This document shows, in pieces, positions 34,714 to 43,166 of a DNA stretch of 64,000 nt. The translations under genes and the position numbers were made by a program. Location: assembly GCF_022748595.1 (NCBI RefSeq), contig NZ_JALDSX010000007.1, positions 1 to 64,000 of the forward strand, in the 5' to 3' direction. The notes beneath the pieces were generated by a model. That model was given only the letters and a program-made list of their open reading frames with translations, was not told the origin of the DNA and made no database searches. This DNA is from Brevibacterium sp. ZH18 (GTDB taxonomy: Bacteria; Actinomycetota; Actinomycetes; Actinomycetales; Brevibacteriaceae). Numbering within the stretch: position 1 is the first letter of the stretch; every line of letters begins with the position of its first letter.

Positions 34714-36470
34714 TGCGGGCCATCTCCCCGGCGTCGCCGGCGAAGGGCTTCACTCCAACGCCTCGGCGCGGAGTCAACGTCGCCCACTTCCTCACCCAGA
34801 CCGCCCGCCGAATCCCCGATCACACAGCAGTCATCGACGACGACCACGGCGTGCGCTGGACCTGGAAAGACCTCGAAGAGCGCGCCGAAGCACTGGCTCT
34901 CGAACTCCAGTCGAGTGGCGTGGGCCGCCGCGACACGGTCCTTCTCGTCTCGGCCAACCACGCTGAGGTGATCCAATCGTTCTGGGGCATCATCCGTTCC
35001 GGAGCCGTCATCGCCCCACCCAATGCCGCTCTGTCGAACGAAGAGCTGCTGAGCATCTGCGCCGATGTCGCCCCTGCAGCCGTCATCGCGGATCGGGCGC
35101 ATGCTGACTTCGTCGAAGAGCTGCAGAGTGCTGGATTTACGGGAGCAGTCCTGTGGATCGGCGACCTGCCACATGAGCCGTCTTCATCGAGCGGACCACT
35201 TACCGCCGAGGGGACCAGTTATAGCCGGTCCCCTCGACGAGAAGTGGTCCGCTCGACGGGCGCTGCGGGAGACTTCGCGGTCGAGGAGGATGATCCCTGC
35301 TGGTACTTCTTCACCTCGGGGTCCACGGGCAAACCGAAGGCGGCGACGTTCACGCACCGCCACCTCGGCGCCGTGCTAATGAATCATCGCTGCGATCTCT
35401 TCCCCACCGAGGATGAGAATGGTGCCTCGCTCGTGCTGGCGCCGCTCTCGCACGGGGCCGGCATCCACATGCTGGGGCAGGTCTTCGGCGGCACTCCCTC
35501 GGTCATCCACCCTGGTGGCAAGGTCGACCCGACCACGCTGTGGGACTCGATCGACGACTACGGGATCACCAATGCGTTCACCGTCCCGACCATCCTCAAC
35601 CGCATCGTCGCAGGCTACCCGGCTGATCGCGGCCCCGACGATCACACCCTCAATCGGGTCATCTACGCGGGCGCTCCGATGCTCGCCGCCGACCAGGCCC
35701 GGGCGCTCGATCGGCTGGGTCCCTGCTTGGTGCAGTACTTCGGACTCGCCGAGGTGACCGGTGCGATCACGATCCTGCGCCCCGAGGAGCACGGGATGAT
35801 TCCGGTCGACTCGGCCGGCATCGGCACGTGCGGTCGCGCCCGGACCGGGGTCGAGATCATCATCCTCGACGATGCCGGCACCGAGCAGGCAGCAGGTGAG
35901 CAGGGCGAGGTCTGCGTCGCGGGACCCACCGTCTGCTCCGGCTATTTGGGGCGGGCCGACGCGAACACCGAATCGTTCGCCCACGGGGTCTTCCACACCG
36001 GCGACATCGGCTACCTCGACGAGCGCGGCTTCCTGTTCCTCACCGGGCGCAAGTCCGACATGTACATCTCCGGCGGGTCGAACGTGTACCCCCGCGAGAT
36101 CGAGGAGCTCCTCCTCACCGACACCGAGGTGGCTCAGGCCGTTGTTGTGGGTGTGCCCGATGCGCAGTGGGGAGAGATCGGCGTGGCCGTGATCGAGGCG
36201 ATCGTGCCTGGAACCGCAGGGGCGTCGTCGAAGGGAGGCCAGCCGAGCGAGCGCACCTCCGTTGAAGGTGCAGACGGACAGGCAGTTGCGGAGCCGGTCG
36301 CCGAAGAGCGTCGGCAGAGGTTGCGGGCACTGTGCAAGTCCGCGTTGGCACCGTACAAAGTGCCCAAGGAAATCCACTTCGTCGAGGAGATGCCGGTGAC
36401 GGCGTACGGGAAGCTCGCTCGCAAAGAGATCAAAGCTGAATACTCACAGGGACGAGGGACCGCACGATGA
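34713..36470 (+). CDS. Acyl-CoA ligase (class I adenylate-forming) with in-frame palindrome insert
   Basis: A 585-residue acyl-CoA synthetase. P-loop YFFTSGSTGKPKAA (about residues 198-211), adenylate-binding YFGLAEVTGAI, hinge TGRKSDMYISGGSNVYPREIE and the catalytic Lys in TAYGKLARKEIK are all present. Residues 159-182 (SSGPLTAEGTSYSRSPRREV and flanks) are encoded by a 70-bp nested palindrome in the loop before the P-loop; this stretch has no family counterpart. A second low-complexity insert (about 505-530) sits in the C-terminal domain. All catalytic motifs survive, so the enzyme may be active. It likely activates the acid imported by the TRAP system. Confidence 0.9.
   Translation: MRAISPASPAKGFTPTPRRGVNVAHFLTQTARRIPDHTAVIDDDHGVRWTWKDLEERAEALALELQSSGVGRRDTVLLVSANHAEVIQSFWGIIRSGAVIAPPNAALSNEELLSICADVAPAAVIADRAHADFVEELQSAGFTGAVLWIGDLPHEPSSSSGPLTAEGTSYSRSPRREVVRSTGAAGDFAVEEDDPCWYFFTSGSTGKPKAATFTHRHLGAVLMNHRCDLFPTEDENGASLVLAPLSHGAGIHMLGQVFGGTPSVIHPGGKVDPTTLWDSIDDYGITNAFTVPTILNRIVAGYPADRGPDDHTLNRVIYAGAPMLAADQARALDRLGPCLVQYFGLAEVTGAITILRPEEHGMIPVDSAGIGTCGRARTGVEIIILDDAGTEQAAGEQGEVCVAGPTVCSGYLGRADANTESFAHGVFHTGDIGYLDERGFLFLTGRKSDMYISGGSNVYPREIEELLLTDTEVAQAVVVGVPDAQWGEIGVAVIEAIVPGTAGASSKGGQPSERTSVEGADGQAVAEPVAEERRQRLRALCKSALAPYKVPKEIHFVEEMPVTAYGKLARKEIKAEYSQGRGTAR
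35187..35256. repeat. Nested palindromic element inserted in a coding region
   Basis: Outer arms TCGAGCGGACCACTT (35187-35201) and AAGTGGTCCGCTCGA (35242-35256) are a perfect 15-bp inverted repeat. Inner arms CGAGGGGACC (35207-35216) and GGTCCCCTCG (35227-35236) are a perfect 10-bp inverted repeat around a 10-base loop. One half recurs at 1-40. The ORF reads through it without a stop. It resembles small palindromic mobile elements found in genes of other bacteria in principle, but no family match was checked. Confidence 0.9.
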
Positions 36471-37303
36471 GCGATCTGAGCGGAAAAGTCATCATGGCCA
36501 TCGGCTGCGGCACGCCTGACGGGCAGGTCAACAACGGCTTCGCCGCAACTCAGGCATTCCTTGCCGCCGGTGCGCGCGTGTGCATCGTCGACCGGGACGC
36601 CAACGCCCTCGACCAGGCTCGGGCGGCACTTACCTCGGACCGCCTCGGCGAAGGTGATGGCGCTGATCTGGGCTCACGGCTGACCACGGTCGTCGCCGAC
36701 GTCGGGGACGAGGACTCGCTCTCGGCGGCCTTCGGCCACTGCGCGCGGACCTTGGGTGATCCGACTGTCCTGCACTACAACGTCGGGATCGTCGTCAACG
36801 GCGGCCTCGATGTCCTCGAGACGACTGCCTTCGCCACGGCCCTCGACATCAACCTCACCGGGGCGTTCTCCGCGATGAAGCAGGCTCTGCCCTACATGCG
36901 AAAGGCCGGCGGCGGGTCGATCATCACGGTCTCCTCGGTGGGCGGGATGCGCTACATGGGCTATGACTATCCGGCCTATGCCGCGTCGAAGGCGGGGCTG
37001 ATCGAACTGACGAAGGTTGTCGGTGCGCAGTACGCGTCCGAGGGCATCCGGGCGAATTCGATTGCTCCCGGGCTCATCGAAACTCCGCTCATCCACAACT
37101 CGATCAGCGGTCACTACGGCTCGGTCGAGGAGATGCTCGCGGCGCGGCACGCACTCTCACCGACAGGGAAGATGGGCCAGCCCGAGGATGTTGCGAAGCT
37201 CGCGGTCTTCCTCGCCTCCGAGGACTCGAGCTACATCAACTCCACGCTCATCCCGGTCGACGGGGGACTCGTGCACTTCGCCGGCTCGCCGCCGAAAGGA
37301 TGA
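36467..37303 (+). CDS. Short-chain dehydrogenase/reductase, variant cofactor loop
   Basis: A 278-residue SDR with catalytic residues Ser (TVSSVGG), Tyr and Lys (YPAYAASKAG). The N-terminal cofactor loop reads GCGTPDGQVNNG, not the usual TGxxxGIG, and the NNAG motif is replaced by YNVG. The C-terminus has the typical PEDVAKLAVFLASEDSSYINS and VDGGL. It would oxidise a hydroxyacyl intermediate. The start overlaps the ligase stop (ATGA). It lies in the operon between the ligase and the TRAP genes, and a second, canonical SDR follows the transporter. Confidence 0.87.
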   Translation: MSDLSGKVIMAIGCGTPDGQVNNGFAATQAFLAAGARVCIVDRDANALDQARAALTSDRLGEGDGADLGSRLTTVVADVGDEDSLSAAFGHCARTLGDPTVLHYNVGIVVNGGLDVLETTAFATALDINLTGAFSAMKQALPYMRKAGGGSIITVSSVGGMRYMGYDYPAYAASKAGLIELTKVVGAQYASEGIRANSIAPGLIETPLIHNSISGHYGSVEEMLAARHALSPTGKMGQPEDVAKLAVFLASEDSSYINSTLIPVDGGLVHFAGSPPKG

Positions 37304-37364
37304 TTGGCCAACCGCGACGACAGACACATAACTCAGCAAGAAAAACAGAATGAAGGAGGCAATG

Positions 37365-38402
37365 GTGCCGATAACGGTAACGAAGAGGACAGTGCTCAGC
37401 TGGCTCGCCGTGCTGATGACACTGGCCCTGCTGTTGAGCGGGTGCGGAACGAACTTCGGCACCACCGACGACGGCAAGCAGCGCTATCGGTGGAAGATGA
37501 CGGTGACCACCGGCTCTACGAGCACGTGGTACCTCGCAGCCGAGAAGTTCGCGAAGGACCTCGAAGACGAGACCGACGGTCGCATCACGATGAAGGTCTT
37601 TGGCAACGAACGACTCTCCGCAGGTGAGGCCACCGCAGGAGTCGAACAGCTCATGGATGGGGCGAAGGACTTCTCCTACAACTCGCCGATCATCTACTCC
37701 GGCGTCGATCCGCGCTTCGGTGCGGTCACAGCTCCCTTCATCTTCGACTCCGTCGAGGACGGGCAGAAGGCGCTCGCCGGTGAGGGCGGCAAGGTCTACG
37801 CGAAATACCTGTCCGAGCGCGGTGTCCACCTCCTGGGCTTCGGCGAGTCGGGCATGCGACAGCTGACCAACACGCACCGCCCCATCCACACTCCCGACGA
37901 TCTGCACGGGCTGAAGTTCCGCATTCCCGGATTCGGCCTCTACACCGACCTGTATCGGACGCTCGGGGCGAACCCGACGACGATGCCGTTCGGCGAAGTC
38001 TTCACAGCACTTCAACAGGGCGCCATCGACGGCCAGGAGAACCCCCTCGACGTCATCTACTCGTCCAATCTGCAGGAGGTCCAGCCGTACCTGACCATGT
38101 GGGATTACTCCTACGACCCGCTGGTCCTGGGCATCAACCAAAAGCTCTACGACTCGCTCGATCAAGAGGACCAGAAGCTCGTCAGCCGACTGGCCGCTGA
38201 CGCCAACAAGTTCCAGATCAAATCGAACCGCGACGGAGCGGAGAAGATCATCGGCGAGCTCAAGGACTCCGGCATGGAGATCAACAAGCTCAGCGACTCG
38301 GAGAAGGACGCTTTCCGCAGCGACCTCAAACCGCTGTACAAGAAATATCGCGCTGTCTGGGGCAAAGACATGTCCGACGCATTCATCCCGGAAGGACTCT
38401 GA
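37365..38402 (+). CDS. TRAP transporter solute-binding protein (DctP type)
   Basis: About 345 residues, a DctP-family lipoprotein with lipobox LLLSGC and a mature domain starting YRWKMTVTTGSTSTWYLAAEKFA. The conserved Arg that binds carboxylates is in LHGLKFRIPG, and PFGEVFTALQQGAIDGQENPL is the family signature. It captures an organic acid outside the cell and delivers it to the TRAP permease. GTG at 37365 with GGAGG 5 bases upstream is the likely start. It is followed by the small and large permease genes in order. Confidence 0.9.
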   Translation: MPITVTKRTVLSWLAVLMTLALLLSGCGTNFGTTDDGKQRYRWKMTVTTGSTSTWYLAAEKFAKDLEDETDGRITMKVFGNERLSAGEATAGVEQLMDGAKDFSYNSPIIYSGVDPRFGAVTAPFIFDSVEDGQKALAGEGGKVYAKYLSERGVHLLGFGESGMRQLTNTHRPIHTPDDLHGLKFRIPGFGLYTDLYRTLGANPTTMPFGEVFTALQQGAIDGQENPLDVIYSSNLQEVQPYLTMWDYSYDPLVLGINQKLYDSLDQEDQKLVSRLAADANKFQIKSNRDGAEKIIGELKDSGMEINKLSDSEKDAFRSDLKPLYKKYRAVWGKDMSDAFIPEGL

Positions 38403-38403
38403 C

Positions 38404-39009
38404 ATGAAGATCGTCAAATGGTTCGAAGACTGGGTCGTGATCTTGTCGTTCATGGTGATCGTGATCGTCACCTTCATCAACGTCCTCTCCCGCTACATCT
38501 TCCAAGCCTCGCTGGCCTTCACCGAGGAGATCACGATCAACCTCCTCGTCGTCCTGACGATGATGGGCGCGGTCGTGGGGATCCGCCTCGGCGCGCATCT
38601 GGGTTTCACCTACATCGTCGAGAACGTCAAAGGCAGCGCCCGCAAAAGCCTCATCATCATCGGCTCGGCGCTCATGATCGTCTTCCTTGCCGTCCTCCTG
38701 ATCTGGGGCGGAGAGATGATGATCAACCAGGCGATCCGCGGCCGAGCCACCCCGTCGCTGGGCATCCCGCAGTGGCTATTCACGCTCTCCATTCCGCTGG
38801 CAGGGCTGCTTGGAATCATTCGCAGCATCCAGGCCGCACGCGAATCCCTACACGAGGACACCTCCGCCGAGGCGGTCGCTGCGCGCCTGGCACAGGAAGC
38901 AGTTCCAAACATTGACGACGCTGAGCTGCACACGTCCTCACACACGTCCTCGCACACGGCGACCGCCGCCGGAAGTGCCAGTATCGACCACAAGGGAGGC
39001 CGCAAATGA
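38404..39009 (+). CDS. TRAP transporter small permease (DctQ type)
   Basis: A 201-residue protein with four TM helices (about 14-36, 46-65, 86-108, 124-146), the size and layout of DctQ. It follows the solute-binding gene by one base. The C-terminal tail from about residue 155 is soluble and unusually long, with a Ser-His-Thr-rich repeat (HTSSHTSSHTA) that has no family counterpart. DctQ forms a complex with DctM. The start ATG at 38404 directly follows the DctP stop, and the stop overlaps dctM. Confidence 0.9.
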   Translation: MKIVKWFEDWVVILSFMVIVIVTFINVLSRYIFQASLAFTEEITINLLVVLTMMGAVVGIRLGAHLGFTYIVENVKGSARKSLIIIGSALMIVFLAVLLIWGGEMMINQAIRGRATPSLGIPQWLFTLSIPLAGLLGIIRSIQAARESLHEDTSAEAVAARLAQEAVPNIDDAELHTSSHTSSHTATAAGSASIDHKGGRK

Positions 39010-40484
39010 TCGAGCTACTGCTGTTCGGAAGCTTCTTCCTGTTCCTCGCCCTGGGCATCCCGGTGGCGTTCTCACTTGGCCTGTCCGCGGTCACCGTCCT
39101 CATCACCACCGATGGGCTGCAGGTTCTCGACGTGGTGCCCTCGGTGATGTTCCCGTCGATGAGCTCGGGCACGCTGCTGGCGATCCCGTTCTTCGTCCTC
39201 GCGGGCATCATCATGCAGTACACGGGCATCTCGCAACGCCTCATCGACCTCGCGTTCCTCGTCTTCGGCAGGTTCAGCCACGGTCTGGCAGCGGTGACGA
39301 TCATCTCCGCGTTCTTCTTCTCCGCGATCTCCGGATCCGGACCGGCCACCGTCGCCGCGATCGGTGCCATCCTCATCCCCGCACTCGTGCGCAACGGCTA
39401 CCAGAAGAAGCATGCGGTCTCCCTTGTTGCGGCCTCGGGTTCGATGGGAATCGTCGTGCCGCCGTCGATCGCGTTTATCATCTTCGCGGTCGTCGCCTCC
39501 GAGTTCGGGTCGATCTCGATCTCGCGACTCTTCATCGCCGGCATCGTGCCCGGCGTGATCATGGCCGTCGCGTTCTTCGTCGCGGCCCTGTTCGTCCCGC
39601 GTGTTCGTGAGCTGGCGGGCCTGCCGACGAAGGCGAAGTCCGGCACGTCCGATTCGGGTCTGTTGACCAAGGGCCAGAAGCCCACCGCCGAGGCGGCCGT
39701 GACCTCGGGCGCGTCCGTCGGGGCCACCGCCGGTGACGGTTCTACAACGACTCAGTTGCTCGCCGTCGGCACCGGTGCTGCGGATCCGACGGAAACGGTC
39801 GATCCGGAGGGCGGGTTCGGAGAGTTCCTGTCCGCGCTGGTCAAAGCCATCCCGGGTCTGCTGATTCCGGTCATCATCCTCGGCGGCATCTACGGCGGAA
39901 TCTTCACTCCCACCGAGGCGGGAGCCGTGGCGTCGGTGTTCGCCCTGCTGGTAGGACTCTTCGTCTACCGCGAACTGAAGTGGACCGATCTGCCGAAGGT
40001 GTTCCTCGAATCGGGAGTCTCGACGGCGGTCATCATGTTCATCGTCGGCGTGGCCAGCCTCTTCTCCTACGTCATCACGGTCGAAGGCATCGCGGAGCGG
40101 GTCTCGACCGCGGTGCTCGGGGTCACGGACAACAAGTTCGTCATCCTCGCGGTGATCACGGTCATCCTGCTCATCGTCGGTGCCTTCGTCGATGCGATCA
40201 GCGCATTTTACCTGTTCATCCCGATCCTCGTCCCGATCCTGCTGGGCGTGGGCGTCGACATGACGACGATCGGCGTGTTCATGACCGTCAACCTCGCGAT
40301 CGGACTGTTCACGCCGCCGGTGGGACTTAACCTCTACGTGGGTGCCGGCATCGGCAAGGTCAAGCTCGAGGAAGTGGTGCGCGGCATCATGCCGTTCCTC
40401 ATCTGCGCGATCATCGCCCTGCTGTTCATCACCTACATCCCGGCGATCTCGAACTGGCTGCCTGACCTCCTCGGGGTCGGATAG
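39006..40484 (+). CDS. TRAP transporter large permease (DctM type)
   Basis: A 492-residue DctM with about 12 TM helices. Recognisable segments: IPFFVLAGIIMQYTGISQRLIDL, AISGSGPATVAAIGAILIPAL, SGSMGIVVPPSIAFIIFAV and GGIYGGIFTPTEAGAVASVFAL (each in parts). It uses the sodium or proton gradient to move the acid delivered by DctP. Between the two halves is a low-complexity insertion of about 65 residues (near 210-275, TKAKSGTSDSGLLTKGQKP and on), which most DctM proteins lack. It overlaps dctQ by ATGA and is followed by an SDR. Confidence 0.92.
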   Translation: MIELLLFGSFFLFLALGIPVAFSLGLSAVTVLITTDGLQVLDVVPSVMFPSMSSGTLLAIPFFVLAGIIMQYTGISQRLIDLAFLVFGRFSHGLAAVTIISAFFFSAISGSGPATVAAIGAILIPALVRNGYQKKHAVSLVAASGSMGIVVPPSIAFIIFAVVASEFGSISISRLFIAGIVPGVIMAVAFFVAALFVPRVRELAGLPTKAKSGTSDSGLLTKGQKPTAEAAVTSGASVGATAGDGSTTTQLLAVGTGAADPTETVDPEGGFGEFLSALVKAIPGLLIPVIILGGIYGGIFTPTEAGAVASVFALLVGLFVYRELKWTDLPKVFLESGVSTAVIMFIVGVASLFSYVITVEGIAERVSTAVLGVTDNKFVILAVITVILLIVGAFVDAISAFYLFIPILVPILLGVGVDMTTIGVFMTVNLAIGLFTPPVGLNLYVGAGIGKVKLEEVVRGIMPFLICAIIALLFITYIPAISNWLPDLLGVG

Positions 40485-40530
40485 GCGCAGTGCTGCTCAC
40501 TGACCATTTTTCACACATCACAGGAGAACC

Positions 40531-41298
40531 ATGGAACCCTATCTGCTGACGAACAAATCGGCCCTGGTCACGGGTGCCGCCCAGGGCATCGGGCTGGCCA
40601 TCGCAACCTCGCTGGCACTGCGCGGAGCCTCGGTCGGCATCGTCGACCTCAAGGGCGCCGAGGCGGCAGCCGAATCCCTGTCGAAGCAGTTCCCGGAGCA
40701 GTCGTTCTCCGGGTTCGAACTCGACGTCCGGGACGCCGAGGCGGTCACCGCTGCCGTCGCCTCGTTCGCGAAGGCTCGCGGCGGGATCGACATCCTCGTC
40801 AACAATGCTGGCACGGCTGCTCGAGTCGGGATCGATGAGATCACCGCCGAGCAGTGGCAGCGCGACCTCGAGACCAACCTCGGCGGGACGTTCAACTTCA
40901 TCAAGGCCGCCATCCACCCGCACATGCTCGACGCGGGGACCGGATCGATCGTCAACATCTCCTCGATTTCGGGCATCAACGGCGGCGCCGTGTCCGAGGG
41001 TGATGCGGGAGCTCGGTCCGGGCCTGCCTATGCGGCGAGCAAGGGCGGGATCATCGCGCTGACGAAATGGGTGGCCAAGGAGTACGGACGGCAGGGGATC
41101 CGCTGCAACTCGGTGGCGCCGGGCCCGGTCGAATCCGCGCTCACCGCCGGACAGTCCTATGACACGTCCGGTCAGGCGCTCGACCGGATGGGTCAACCCA
41201 GTGAGATCGCCGAGGCGGTCGCCTACCTGGCCAGCGATGGTGCCGCATTCACGACGGGTCAGATCCTGCGCATCGACGGCGGGGCCGTGATGTCGTGA
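40531..41298 (+). CDS. Short-chain dehydrogenase/reductase
   Basis: A 255-residue classical SDR. The cofactor loop is TGAAQGIGLAIA, with the NNAG motif (LVNNAGTA), catalytic Ser in NISSISGI and YAASKGG with Tyr and Lys. The ending SDGAAFTTGQILRIDGG is canonical. Asp in VDLKGAEAA at the end of the second strand favours NAD. It probably oxidises an alcohol or hydroxyacyl group in the pathway of the upstream operon, 47 bp after the TRAP permease. The substrate is not known. Confidence 0.9.
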   Translation: MEPYLLTNKSALVTGAAQGIGLAIATSLALRGASVGIVDLKGAEAAAESLSKQFPEQSFSGFELDVRDAEAVTAAVASFAKARGGIDILVNNAGTAARVGIDEITAEQWQRDLETNLGGTFNFIKAAIHPHMLDAGTGSIVNISSISGINGGAVSEGDAGARSGPAYAASKGGIIALTKWVAKEYGRQGIRCNSVAPGPVESALTAGQSYDTSGQALDRMGQPSEIAEAVAYLASDGAAFTTGQILRIDGGAVMS

Positions 41299-41325
41299 CC
41301 GCAGGCTGATCGGTAGTCTGAGCAG

Positions 41326-42105
41326 ATGGAGAATCGAGGCTGGGCGTCGGCTGCCGTTCTTGACGTCCTCTGCGTCGGCTTCACTCCGGTCAAAGGGATG
41401 CGGCATCGTTCCCAGCCAGATGCCGAGTTCGACGAGCACGGTCCCGTCGGCGATCGCCGCTTCTGCCTCATCGACGCTGAGCAGCGTCGGGTCCTCAGAA
41501 CTGTCCAAAATCCCTCGCTGGTTGCGGTGGCCGCCCAGTTGAGTGGTGATCAGCTGGAGATGGCGCTGCCTGACGGTCGGTCGGTCAGCTCGGCCCCGGA
41601 GCCTTCTGGTGACGTGCTGACCTGCGAATACTGGGGAAGGCCTCTGGAGATGTCGCTCCTGAACGGACCGCATTCTGAGTTGATGTCCTCGTGGCTCGGC
41701 ACGCCCGTGCGTCTGGCTGCGGCCCCGCGCGGGGGCGTCGTCTTCGGAGACCCGATTTCACTCGTGGCCACCGCCTCGATCCGCGATCTCGGGGTTCGAA
41801 TGGGGCGCCCTGATCTCCTCGCCGAGGCGTCGAGGTTCCGAGCGACTCTGCTCGTCGACACCGACGTCCCCTATATAGAGGAGACATGGTTCGGCCGCGA
41901 GATGACATACGGCGGCACCCGCATTCGGATCGGAGAGCCGATCCCGCGCTGCGCGGTCATGGACCTCGACCCGATCACGGGTGAGCGCAATTCGCGAGTC
42001 ATGAAGTCCCTCGCCGCCTACCGTCCCAGGAACAAGTCGGGTGAACCTCATTTCGGCATGTATGCGCAGGTCGTGAACAGGACAGAGGAACCGCTCGTGG
42101 TCTAG
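41326..42105 (+). CDS. MOSC-domain protein
   Basis: A 259-residue MOSC-domain protein (N-terminal beta-barrel plus MOSC). Features include FTPVKGMRHRSQPDA, GPVGDRRFCLID, the region RFRATLLVDTDVPYIEETWF and the conserved Cys in EPIPRCAVMDLDPITGER. MOSC proteins bind molybdenum cofactor and act as reductases or sulfur carriers; the partner is not known here. It starts 27 bp after the SDR stop, so it may belong to the same transcript, and ends 4 bases inside the convergent PPC gene. Confidence 0.85.
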   Translation: MENRGWASAAVLDVLCVGFTPVKGMRHRSQPDAEFDEHGPVGDRRFCLIDAEQRRVLRTVQNPSLVAVAAQLSGDQLEMALPDGRSVSSAPEPSGDVLTCEYWGRPLEMSLLNGPHSELMSSWLGTPVRLAAAPRGGVVFGDPISLVATASIRDLGVRMGRPDLLAEASRFRATLLVDTDVPYIEETWFGREMTYGGTRIRIGEPIPRCAVMDLDPITGERNSRVMKSLAAYRPRNKSGEPHFGMYAQVVNRTEEPLVV

Positions 42106-43082
42106 ACCCGCCGCACGAGGAGCTCGAACGTCACGGCCACCGGATTCGCGCCGGCAGCCAACTGACCCGAGCGAATCTCACCGGCAACGTCGGCGACCTC
42201 ACCCTCGAGCTGCACGCTCGGGTCATCGCTCATCGCACCCGACACAGTGCCTTTGAGGTGGGTGAATTCGACGGCAGGCCATGGCGCGGTTCCGTCGGTG
42301 AACACGGCACCGGTGGTGCTGCCGAGACTGGCCCGCACCTCGGCGGAATCGAATCTGGCGTCTCGGCACACGCATACGACCGCCTCGTCGAGGATCTCAC
42401 CGGGACGCACCCGTGAGATGACTGCATCGAATTCGCGGGGCAGATCGGCCGCGCCGCCGTCGGAGGATGCATCGGCCGCGTCAACCTCGGCCGCGTCGAC
42501 GTTGGGGGAGTCGCCGTCGGTTGCCCTCGGTGCAGGCGCGAAGGCGGAGAACCCGGTCTCGGGATCGTGGTCGCTGAGCAGCCGAGCGTCGTGGAGCGCG
42601 AAGACGCGCAGTCGCAGACCGGTAGGTCCGGCAAGAGTTCCCGGCAGCAGGTGTCCGCCACGGATACGACCGTCCTCCTCATCCCAGGAGGCATGGATGT
42701 GGCTGAATGGGCCACCGTCCTTGAACCCCACGGTCGCCGAGGCATGACGCAGCCGCGCTGGACCGGGGGACTCGAACTCGGAGGTGAACGACATCGGATG
42801 CTCGGCGTCGGGACCATAGGCCGGGTGAACAAAGCTGATGTGTCCGAACTCGCCGGCGAGAAACTCCACCATGAGCCCTTCAGCACCGAGCGAGCCGAGC
42901 AGGCCGGCGATCGACTCGACCAGGTCGGTGCCCTCGGGAAGGTCGATTTCGTGCACCGAATGTCGGGTCGGCACCGACACGATCCTGGGCTTCAACTGTG
43001 GCCCGACATGGACAACGGCTTGGCCAGGTCCGCCGAGCGGGTAGCCGGGGTCAAGGTTCTGCGATTCGGCTCCGTTGCTCAT
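42102..43082 (-). CDS. Protein with two PPC/DUF296-like domains
   Basis: A 326-residue protein that appears to hold two plant/prokaryote-conserved (PPC, DUF296) modules. The first (about 15-160) has HEIDLPEGTDLVESIAGLL, FGHISFVHPAYGPDAEHP and HIHASWDEEDGRIRGGHLL, which matches the metal-binding His pattern of PPC proteins; the second (about 210-326) has RVRPGEILDEAVVCVC and GSTTGAVFTDG. A low-complexity acidic linker (residues about 180-205) joins them. PPC proteins are metal-binding trimers of unclear function, sometimes with AT-hook DNA binding, but no AT hook is seen. It ends tail to tail with the MOSC gene. Confidence 0.65.
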   Translation of the reverse strand: MSNGAESQNLDPGYPLGGPGQAVVHVGPQLKPRIVSVPTRHSVHEIDLPEGTDLVESIAGLLGSLGAEGLMVEFLAGEFGHISFVHPAYGPDAEHPMSFTSEFESPGPARLRHASATVGFKDGGPFSHIHASWDEEDGRIRGGHLLPGTLAGPTGLRLRVFALHDARLLSDHDPETGFSAFAPAPRATDGDSPNVDAAEVDAADASSDGGAADLPREFDAVISRVRPGEILDEAVVCVCRDARFDSAEVRASLGSTTGAVFTDGTAPWPAVEFTHLKGTVSGAMSDDPSVQLEGEVADVAGEIRSGQLAAGANPVAVTFELLVRRV

Positions 43083-43166
43083 ATTTTTCAGTATTGCCCA
43101 GGTCAGCGGGGTGGCGAACGGAAATCCATGATGTGGAACGAGATTCGGTGAGCTCTCCGGTCGCCG

